NCBI RefSeq assembly: GCF_000770795.1
Contig: NZ_JRKJ01000005.1
Span: forward strand, 1-64,000
Origin: Lysobacter dokdonensis DS-58
GTDB lineage: Bacteria > Pseudomonadota > Gammaproteobacteria > Xanthomonadales > Xanthomonadaceae
Direction of reading: 5' to 3'
DNA: 64,000 bases
This document shows positions 18,239-25,098 of the stretch, one piece after another (position 1 is the first letter of the stretch; every line of letters begins with the position of its first letter). The notes under the pieces are model-generated. The model searched no databases. It was given only the letters and a program-made list of their open reading frames with translations, and was not told the DNA's origin. A program made the translations under genes and the position numbers.

Positions 18239-18799
18239 TCAAAACCAATTATCCAGGCTCTGCCTTAGCGCGGCACGGAAGGCCTCGATGCCGATGAACT
18301 TTGATCCCGACTTTATCCATTTGAGCCCGCGAGATTCAGAAGGTTTCTTGGCTGCGTGGTCCAGATAGTTTTCGACGACGGTAAACAACTCAAAGAATCC
18401 GTGGATCAGATTGGCGTTGTCGAGTTGAACAACTTGAACGTCCTCAATCTGGTCGTCCTTAAACTTGAAAAATACAACGCAGGGCAACCCGGCTATCTCG
18501 TGTACGTCGAGCGTAGTCAGGAATTGAGCGTTGAACTTCTCAATAGATTTCTCACCGCCTCGATGCAGGTAGAAGATGCTAAGCCGGTCGCCCGACAAGC
18601 GATCGAGCTTCGCGAACACACCTTGATCCTTCAGGATCTTGCGAACGGAAGCGTCGTTGAAATCATAGAAGATGAAGGCAAACGCTTGGGCTCGGCCGTC
18701 GGCTAAATGTTCTCGCAAGATGTCGTCGAACCGCCCAATGAAAGTATCGACGCTGTGACCAATTCCTTGGCTACGGCCCTGCTCAAATATCGGGATCAT
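18239..18799 (-). CDS. Hypothetical protein, 186 aa
   Basis: A 186-residue soluble protein starting at ATG 18799, with AGGGG 6 bases upstream. It alternates strands and helices (AFAFIFYDFNDASVRKIL, RLSIFYLHR, LPCVVFFKFKDD), possibly a thioredoxin-like or alpha/beta sandwich fold, but no cysteine motif is present and no family was recognised. The frame extends 43 codons further upstream into an Arg-rich stretch that looks non-coding. It belongs to the lower-GC island and precedes no obvious partner. Confidence 0.6.
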   Translation of the reverse strand: MIPIFEQGRSQGIGHSVDTFIGRFDDILREHLADGRAQAFAFIFYDFNDASVRKILKDQGVFAKLDRLSGDRLSIFYLHRGGEKSIEKFNAQFLTTLDVHEIAGLPCVVFFKFKDDQIEDVQVVQLDNANLIHGFFELFTVVENYLDHAAKKPSESRGLKWIKSGSKFIGIEAFRAALRQSLDNWF

Positions 18800-18965
18800 G
18801 TGCGCCCCTGAATGATGAACTCTCGAAACCCGGCCTGAGCGGGCGTGGGCTGACGAATCGGATCGGGGGACGCGAGACAATCGACATCTCGTTCTCGCGT
18901 TCCGCGCTCTCGATAGTGATCTACGCAAAAGAGACAGAGAAACGGCATGCGCAAGTTTTTCGCAG

Positions 18966-19679
18966 TCACCTGCTGATTGCGTCCCTAATGCGGACGTAGA
19001 GGTGGGTGGCCGCGCCGTCGGTACCCGTCACCTGCTTAACCTCCAGAAATGGCAGATCACGCACCAGTTGCCCGAGCTTTTGATAACCGTAGTTGCGAGG
19101 GTCGAACGATGGGTGACTTTTGGCCGCCAGGTGTCCGACGTTGGCGAGTGCGGCCCAGCCGTCTTCCCGAGTGGAGTCCTGCACCGCAGGCCGTAGGATC
19201 GTCTCCGCAGACAGCGTGACTGGCTGGGGTTCGGACTTCTTGTCCGCGCCGCGAAGGATTTCCAGGAAAACGAACTTGTCGCAGGCGCTGACGAAAGCCT
19301 CGGGCGTCTTGTGCTGACCGAACCCGAATACCTCCATGCCCGACTCGCGCAGGCGAGTGGCCAAGCGGGTGAAGTCGCTGTCCGACGACACGATGCAGAA
19401 GCCATCCAGCCCGCCGGCGTGCAGCAGGTCCATGGCATCGATAATCAACGCAGAGTCCGTCGCGTTCTTGCGGGAGACGTAGCTGAATTGCTGCATCGGC
19501 TGGATAGCCAGCTTATGCAACCAATCCTTCCACGGGCCCAGATTGGGTGTCGTCCAATCGCCGTAGGCACGCTTGACCGAAGCGGTGCCGTATTTGGCGA
19601 TCTCCGCGAACAACTCCTGCGCCACGCTCGGTTGCGCGTTGTCTGCGTCGATCAAGACTGCGAGTTTCTTGTTGTGCAT
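18966..19679 (-). CDS. NYN-domain ribonuclease-like protein with C-terminal LOTUS (OST-HTH) domain
   Basis: A 237-residue LabA/PIN-like protein. The N-terminal NYN domain (about 5-145) keeps the acidic metal site: Asp11 and Asp13 in LIDADN, Asp75 and Asp81 in NATDSALIIDAMDLL, and Asp100/Asp102 in SSDSDFTRL. The C-terminal region (about 165-237, NYGYQKLGQLVRDLPFLEVKQV) is an OST-HTH/LOTUS RNA-binding domain. This architecture is common in bacteria, is predicted to cut RNA, and recurs near defence genes. It is about 27 bases downstream of the YaaW-like gene on the same strand. Confidence 0.88.
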   Translation of the reverse strand: MHNKKLAVLIDADNAQPSVAQELFAEIAKYGTASVKRAYGDWTTPNLGPWKDWLHKLAIQPMQQFSYVSRKNATDSALIIDAMDLLHAGGLDGFCIVSSDSDFTRLATRLRESGMEVFGFGQHKTPEAFVSACDKFVFLEILRGADKKSEPQPVTLSAETILRPAVQDSTREDGWAALANVGHLAAKSHPSFDPRNYGYQKLGQLVRDLPFLEVKQVTGTDGAATHLYVRIRDAISR

Positions 19680-19706
19680 GGATCCCCTTGGTTACTCCGG
19701 ATGTCG

Positions 19707-21632
19707 TCAGCTCGTGGCCATTTCCGCCACGCGTCCATTTCGTATGACAAGCATCAATTCAAGTGGGCTACGGCTCTCGTGCATCAGTCGTTCAAACTCC
19801 TCCGCCATCACCTCCGTCTGGTGCTCCAGGGCGGGCAAGCGCGCCTGCTGGGCGATCCGCACGGTTTCGCGGCTCGCCTGTAGCTCGATGCGGCTGTCTC
19901 CCCACGCCGAAAATTTAGATAGCTGCCTTCCTACGCTGTCACGCATCCTGTCGATGGCACCCTTCGGCCCCAGCATCCATGCCACGTTCTCGCGAATGCG
20001 CTTCTCACGCCCCTCGACTGAGTGGCGGGTTTCCGGAAAGTTGCACAGCAGGCGGCAAGCCATCATGCGCGCGGCCACGCAGAGCTTCCAGAGATGAACG
20101 ACCTCATCGAAGTCACCTTGCAGGCCAGTCAGCTTGTCGCGAAAAACGGTCATGCCGAACTTGCCGTCATCCTTGGCAGAGCTGGCCTCGGCGATGAGAC
20201 CTTCGATGTCCGCATGGAGATGGTTTTGCACCCCCAGCAGGCTCAGTTCCATGCTTTCCAGTTGCTTCTCGAAGACATCGCGGATTTCGCCCGCCATGAC
20301 GGAGTCTGCAATCTGCCGCAAGTACTGCGTTGCACTGACGATCTCGGCCTGGCGTTGGCGCTTCTGAAACGTGCTGATCTGATCGACGCCTTGCTGAATA
20401 TCGTCGAGGCGGGCACTGATATCGGCCAAGTGCTTTTGCGCCAGGGCCATCGACGCGACATTGAAGACCGCTGCTGCATTCACGACCTTCGACAGGTCGC
20501 CATCGAACAGGCGGACGTGTTCCGTAATCTTTCCGTCAGTACCCTGGACGAACCCGCGGAAGCCGTTGCCGTCCTTGGCAAGCGTCAGCGGACCGTTGAC
20601 CACGACCTTCATGAATCGCTCGCCCGACACTTCGTTGGCCAGCGCTGCAGTCGGTGCGGCCTGCAGTAGTGGAGAGAGTCGACTGATCCCGACCTTTTCG
20701 ACATCCAGTCGCTTGGCCGAAGTTGGCAGCTCGTGAATGGACAGGTCCGACATGGAGAACGTGTCTTGGCCTGCCTGGTCTTTGATAACGAATGACCCCG
20801 GACTGTGCAGATGCGTCACGTTGCTCCCAGCTGATTCTCGCTTCTCGGCCTGGACAATCGCGACAGCGTCGGACACTCGCTCGTTGATCAGGCGAATGCG
20901 GATCAACTGGTTCACGCAAGGCAGCGTGATGCGATGCGAGGACACTGTGGAAACGACCTTGCCCATCAAATTCGGCGCGAGCCCACTGGCGGTCTTGCCG
21001 ATCGCCTTGCCAGCCAACATGCCGAGAGCTCCGAATCTTGAGACGGCCGCCGAGGCGCCGTCCTCTGCCAAGTTCGAATGCGCGTGCAGCAAGTCGGACG
21101 GGTACTCCGCCCCGCACAAGAATGAAGCCAGCGCCATCAGACCCTCATCTGTCGTCAGGGCGTCGGACACAGCGTTCCAGCTCGCCTGGGTTTCCAGGGC
21201 ATTCGCGATTTTCGCCTGAAGCTCCGGCGTGCCCAGATCCCAGAGCATCTCGGCCTGGCGACGCAGCACAGCCAACTCCAACAGCTCCACCTGCTGATCA
21301 CGCTTGCCTACGAACCTCAGGTGATCGAGCGTGTCGTTGAGGATTTCGGCGTACGACACACCGGCGCCCCGCACCAGGTTGGCTGCCGCGTTGCCGCCAT
21401 AGTGCTGCAGCTCCGCAACGAAGACCTCCAGTGCCCCGTCGGTAAACAGTTCCCTTTTGGTGGCGGTCTCGACCATCGCCCTGACCGCGGACCCCGTCGC
21501 GACTCGGCCTGTTCCCCCTAGCAGCGTGTCCCAAAGCTCCTTGATGGTGCTGACGGGAAGGCCTCTCAAACGCTCAACCAAGAAATGGTCTTTCAGGATG
21601 TTCAGACCATCCGTGTGCTCAGCCTTACTCAT
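19707..21632 (-). CDS. Large protein with N-terminal YaaW/UPF0174-like domain
   Basis: A 641-residue protein. The first 250 residues resemble E. coli YaaW (UPF0174): VAELQHYGGNAAANLVRG with a following YAEIL segment at about 68-94, and a Gly-rich region FGALGMLAGKAIG ... HRITLPCVNQLIRIR at about 200-246. The remaining 390 residues are not part of YaaW, are helix-rich with likely coiled coils (about 400-480 and 540-620), and were not recognised. The role is unknown. It sits downstream of the NERD and small membrane protein genes and upstream of the NYN gene, all on the minus strand, suggesting one transcript. Confidence 0.72.
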   Translation of the reverse strand: MSKAEHTDGLNILKDHFLVERLRGLPVSTIKELWDTLLGGTGRVATGSAVRAMVETATKRELFTDGALEVFVAELQHYGGNAAANLVRGAGVSYAEILNDTLDHLRFVGKRDQQVELLELAVLRRQAEMLWDLGTPELQAKIANALETQASWNAVSDALTTDEGLMALASFLCGAEYPSDLLHAHSNLAEDGASAAVSRFGALGMLAGKAIGKTASGLAPNLMGKVVSTVSSHRITLPCVNQLIRIRLINERVSDAVAIVQAEKRESAGSNVTHLHSPGSFVIKDQAGQDTFSMSDLSIHELPTSAKRLDVEKVGISRLSPLLQAAPTAALANEVSGERFMKVVVNGPLTLAKDGNGFRGFVQGTDGKITEHVRLFDGDLSKVVNAAAVFNVASMALAQKHLADISARLDDIQQGVDQISTFQKRQRQAEIVSATQYLRQIADSVMAGEIRDVFEKQLESMELSLLGVQNHLHADIEGLIAEASSAKDDGKFGMTVFRDKLTGLQGDFDEVVHLWKLCVAARMMACRLLCNFPETRHSVEGREKRIRENVAWMLGPKGAIDRMRDSVGRQLSKFSAWGDSRIELQASRETVRIAQQARLPALEHQTEVMAEEFERLMHESRSPLELMLVIRNGRVAEMATS

Positions 21633-21701
21633 GTCGTCCCCTGAAAAATGTTCCCCGCGAGAAGTGCGGGACCAGCAATATTTTTAGAATCGGTAGCGAA
21701 C

Positions 21702-21923
21702 CTACGTGACTTTGTTGGCACGCTTGCTTCCAAAAAAGTAGAAACTCCCCACGATCACCACCGTCTGCACCACCGCCAACGGCGGAAAGAACAGATGCGT
21801 CGCCGTCCATGCCAACGACAACACCAACGCAATCCACATCGCAGTGCGGCCGAAGCGGCTGGCTGCGTACATGATCCCGACGAACAACAACTGATACAGC
21901 ACCACTGGGATGGTCAGGATCAT
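21702..21923 (-). CDS. Small membrane protein, 73 aa
   Basis: A 73-residue protein with two to three hydrophobic segments (about 3-20, 28-45 and 50-66) and a basic C-terminus (GSKRANKVT). Its ATG at 21923 overlaps the TGA of the NERD gene (ATGA), so it is probably translated by coupling. It lies between the NERD gene and the YaaW-like gene. It has no recognised family; a membrane anchor or effector for the operon is a guess. Confidence 0.7.
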   Translation of the reverse strand: MILTIPVVLYQLLFVGIMYAASRFGRTAMWIALVLSLAWTATHLFFPPLAVVQTVVIVGSFYFFGSKRANKVT

Positions 21924-22885
21924 TGGGTGTTCCGGTGGAAGAGGGCGCTGGTGCCGCACTCGGCGCATTCGCGGAAGAATTCGAGCTTCTCCTTGCGCAG
22001 CCGCGGTGCGTGGCCCGGGGCGCACTCGAACTTGATGCTCGTGTTCGTCTCGCACGCGTCGCACTTGAAGTAGTAGCCGAAGCGCCCGTGGAGGATCTCT
22101 CCCTTCGCAGCATTGCAGGCTTTGCACGCGGGTCCAGCGATCTGCTCCACCGGGTCCGACGCTACCTTGTTTGAGGCAACGGGAGGCGCGACCGTCGGCG
22201 CCTGGCGCTGCATCGGCACATGCTGCGCCGCTAACTGCCGTGCGAGCTGTTCCAGCGTTTCCGACGACACCACCTTCGCCAGTCGCAGCAGGGCTCCCGA
22301 GTCCAGGTCCTTCTCGATGAAGGCCTTCAACTGGTCGGCCTTGATGACGCGCGAGGTGTCGAAGCGCTTCGGTCGGTCGACACGCGCACTGGGCGCGACC
22401 AGCACCATGTTCACGAACGAAGGCGACAGCGTCAGGCCCATGCGCACGGGCAGGTCCAGGTCCGCCATGACGTCGCGCAGCACCGAGATGTGTCGGTCGT
22501 TCTGCGCCAGGGGCGAGGGCATGCCTTCGAACGTCTTCTTGTATCCGTTCCAACGCAGAAACTCGCCGTCGTCGGTGATCTTCAAACCGTCGCGGAAGTG
22601 CTTGGACTCCAGGACATAGACCTCGAGCATCCGGTTGATCAGCACGTGGTCGACCTGTGCGACACGCCCATTGCGCTCCAAGCGCAGGTCGTGGAGGACA
22701 GCCCAGTTGCGACCGCTGGCGAAATCGAAGTCGATCAGGTACGCGGACTCAGACTCACCCTTGAGCCCCGCCTTGCGGATACGCAGTTCTTCGGCGGCGC
22801 GCTTGGCCTCAGGCCCTTGGCCGTTCGCAGTGTGTTCGAGCTGCGCGATGAAAGCCGACTGGTCGTCGGCGGATTTGATCAGCAC
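21920..22885 (-). CDS. NERD-domain nuclease-related protein with C-terminal zinc ribbons
   Basis: A 321-residue protein from GTG 22885. The NERD (nuclease-related) domain spans about 40-160: KGESESAYL, RNGRVAQVDHVLI (Asp79) and VYVLESKHF (Glu93, Lys95) match the PD-(D/E)xK-like core. The C-terminus (about 250-312) carries CxxC pairs of zinc-ribbon type (CKAC, CDAC, CAEC). Family members start a few residues before VLIKSA, which favours the GTG; the longer ATG 22933 form would place a 12-G tract inside the gene. It leads the group with the small membrane protein and YaaW-like gene. Confidence 0.82.
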   Translation of the reverse strand: MLIKSADDQSAFIAQLEHTANGQGPEAKRAAEELRIRKAGLKGESESAYLIDFDFASGRNWAVLHDLRLERNGRVAQVDHVLINRMLEVYVLESKHFRDGLKITDDGEFLRWNGYKKTFEGMPSPLAQNDRHISVLRDVMADLDLPVRMGLTLSPSFVNMVLVAPSARVDRPKRFDTSRVIKADQLKAFIEKDLDSGALLRLAKVVSSETLEQLARQLAAQHVPMQRQAPTVAPPVASNKVASDPVEQIAGPACKACNAAKGEILHGRFGYYFKCDACETNTSIKFECAPGHAPRLRKEKLEFFRECAECGTSALFHRNTQ

Positions 22886-22893
22886 TTGGTGTT

Positions 22894-22905
22894 CCCCCCC
22901 CCCCC
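22894..22905 (-). repeat. 12-base homopolymer G tract at the NERD gene start
   Basis: A run of 12 C on the plus strand (12 G in the coding sense) lies 9 bases before GTG 22885 and 28 bases inside the longer frame from ATG 22933. Such tracts slip readily during replication. It could alter the ribosome-binding region or put the longer start in or out of frame. Confidence 0.8.
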
Positions 22906-23094
22906 TGTCGCAAGCATAGGTCCACTCGTGCAAAACAGTCTATTCGCCGAGGTTGGTGAATTGTGGTCACCACGATGTTCGACCGGGGCTCGGACGCTTA
23001 ACTATCCAATTGCGATTGCCCTCTACTCGCGGCGTTGATAACAGCTGCGATCCGTGATCAGATTCTAGCCAAGCCTTGGAGGGCCGCTGTACCC

Positions 23095-23943
23095 ATGCCT
23101 GACAAAGACGATTATTTCGATGGTTTCGGAAAGCCGGTTCTTCGAACTTCCTATTGTGCGTTTCTCGATGTCTTGGGCTACACCGCGCGAGTACTCGCTA
23201 GTGAAAAGGAAGGGTCCGGGAACGCGCTCCTTCAGGAGTTTCATGGCGTTCTGTCTGAGCGCGTCCAGGAACTGAAAGACGAATCGAGCGATTCACTGCT
23301 GTACTTCAAGTCGCTAACCGACAACGTTATCTTGGCGCATCCTCGGTTTAGCGAAGATATGGAGTCGGAATTCGCTTTCATCTTGTGGTCGCTGCGCCGC
23401 TACCAGTTCCAGATGGCCAAGAAAGGTTTTTTTATTCGAGGAGGACTCTCCGTCGGCGCACTCTTCGTGGACGAGAACTCCGTGTACGGCCCCGCGCTGA
23501 TTGAGGCCTATCACCTAGAAAACAAGGTTGCGGTGAATCCGATCGTTGTTCTCTCGGATGACGCGATGGGGTTGTCGCTGCATCACACGGGCTACTATGC
23601 AGGCGAGTCATCGCCACAAGAAGAGGACATTCTCGTTGGAGCAGATGGTCGCTTTTTTCTTAACTATCTAGTGGAGTGCGTCGACGACTCAGACTTTCCC
23701 ACAGTGAACTGGGCTGACCTGCTGCTCCATAAGACTCAAGTTGAGAGCGCGCTTAACGAATACAAAGGAGACCTGCACGTATTCGCGAAGTACGCGTGGC
23801 TTGCCGCGTACCACAACTATTTTTGTGAGAGTAAAAAGCATCTTGTCGGATATAGCGACCAAGTTAAGATCAGCAGTTCGTTGGCCGCGACATCTTTCAG
23901 GAGATTGTCACAAGTAAAGGCGAAGAAGGCAGGGAAGGCTTAG
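23095..23943 (+). CDS. Class III nucleotidyl cyclase-like protein
   Basis: A 282-residue protein divergent from the NERD gene. Three segments follow the order of class III cyclase catalytic domains: AFLDVLGYT (Asp25, like FxDxxGFT), SLTDNVILAHP (Asp76), and RGGLSVGALFVDENSVYGPALIEAYHLENK at about 115-143, read here in pieces and matching the G-x-V-N-x-AaRLE loop. The fit is by pattern only; the usual adenine-selecting Lys/Asp pair is not obvious, so it may be a divergent cyclase or a non-catalytic relative. GGAGGG lies 11 bases before ATG 23095; an upstream TTG at 23035 is the longer option. Codon use is low-GC like the RT gene. Confidence 0.6.
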   Translation: MPDKDDYFDGFGKPVLRTSYCAFLDVLGYTARVLASEKEGSGNALLQEFHGVLSERVQELKDESSDSLLYFKSLTDNVILAHPRFSEDMESEFAFILWSLRRYQFQMAKKGFFIRGGLSVGALFVDENSVYGPALIEAYHLENKVAVNPIVVLSDDAMGLSLHHTGYYAGESSPQEEDILVGADGRFFLNYLVECVDDSDFPTVNWADLLLHKTQVESALNEYKGDLHVFAKYAWLAAYHNYFCESKKHLVGYSDQVKISSSLAATSFRRLSQVKAKKAGKA

Positions 23944-24031
23944 GTTGGCGCTAAATGTGTTCAACCCTCCAGCGGCGAGGAGGATCAAGCTTCTCCATTA
24001 GTTCCATCGTCAGCGATTTCAGCGTGTTTCC

Positions 24032-24442
24032 TCATTCCCCAATATTCAAATGCGGCCGCATCTCGATGTTCTTCCCAGTGCACACGGGCGTCTGATTGGT
24101 GGACGTCACCGGGTGCGCGTCAGGCACGATGTCCTTCTCCGAGTGCACGGTCATCTCGCCGGTGTCTTCCGATACCGAGTAGGCCAGGCGGCTCTCGATC
24201 AATGTCCAGTCCGGCGGCACGGGCAGGGTGATCTTCAGTTCGTCCTGGAATGCGTGCACGGCGGCCACGTCGGCGGGCCAGTGCTTGTTCTCGCAGTAGT
24301 AGATCGCTGAGACGAAGTTCAGGACCATGTGCTGGTGCACCACGGTCATGATCGCTTTCTGCTCGGCTGTCTCGTCGGCGGCCCACGTGGGCAGGACGGT
24401 CAAGGTCAGAAGGGCGGCGAGTGCCCCGCGCAGTCGATTCAT
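24032..24442 (-). CDS. Periplasmic hypothetical protein
   Basis: A 136-residue protein from ATG 24442 with AGGGG upstream. It has a clear signal peptide with cleavage after LPTWA (residue 21-22). The mature part has two Cys (YYCEN and PVCTGKN) that could form a disulfide, and no recognised domain. It marks the return to typical high-GC codon use at the right end of the island. It lies 60 bases beyond the SRPBCC gene on the same strand. Confidence 0.7.
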   Translation of the reverse strand: MNRLRGALAALLTLTVLPTWAADETAEQKAIMTVVHQHMVLNFVSAIYYCENKHWPADVAAVHAFQDELKITLPVPPDWTLIESRLAYSVSEDTGEMTVHSEKDIVPDAHPVTSTNQTPVCTGKNIEMRPHLNIGE

Positions 24443-24503
24443 GGTGTCCCCTGTGATGGCGTTCGTGCCGATCCGCCACGTCCCCCGACGCGGCAGGGCC
24501 ATT

Positions 24504-24896
24504 CTAGCCCTCGAGCGTGTCCTTCATGATCGCCAGCCCTTGCTCCATCAAGTCGTCCACCATCGTGGCCAGCTCGTTGGGCAACAGGTCGGCGATCCAG
24601 ACGAGCCGGGTGAGCCCGGCGCCTTCATCGAAGACTTGCAACGAGGCGTTGTAGTGCTTGAACTGCCCGCCGACCGCGGCCCATGCGAGGCGGTGTTCGT
24701 TGTCGTCGATGGCGATGATGGGCTCGCGCACGATCATCCCGTTCGCGAACGTCACGATGCGGGTGTCGCCGTCGAGCTTGCAGTCGGTGAGCAGGCCGGG
24801 GACCAGGCGCTCGTGGACATTGCCGACGTCGCGCACGGCCGCCCAGACGTCGTCGGGGCTTGCGACGATCAGGACGTATTTCTGGATCGATGCCAT
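24504..24896 (-). CDS. SRPBCC (START-like) family protein
   Basis: A 130-residue protein of the polyketide cyclase/SRPBCC helix-grip fold. The opening VLIVASPDDVWAAVRDVGNVHERLVPG and the middle ITAID-like strands with AWAAVGGQFKHYNASLQVF are typical of small ligand-binding members. The ligand is unknown. The ribosome-binding site is weak. It is followed by the periplasmic protein gene at 24442. Confidence 0.85.
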   Translation of the reverse strand: MASIQKYVLIVASPDDVWAAVRDVGNVHERLVPGLLTDCKLDGDTRIVTFANGMIVREPIIAIDDNEHRLAWAAVGGQFKHYNASLQVFDEGAGLTRLVWIADLLPNELATMVDDLMEQGLAIMKDTLEG

Positions 24897-25098
24897 GGCG
24901 GGACTTCAACTACGCCCTTGTCGTGGCGAGGGCAAGGACCAACCGGTTGAAACGCAGCGGTACCGCCATTCCTGCACGACCGGTCATACGCTGAATGCCG
25001 GGCCGTTGTTGAACTTTGTTCACCCCTGACCGCCACCGGAAGTGCGCGGCGTTGGGCTGGACTGCGTGCGACGGTTTCGCGCGCGACAAGGAGTGGAC

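Noticed and set aside
23035-23094. Longer N-terminus of the cyclase-like protein from TTG 23035
   Set aside because: ATG 23095 has a GGAGGG upstream, while TTG has none and the extra residues look unconserved.
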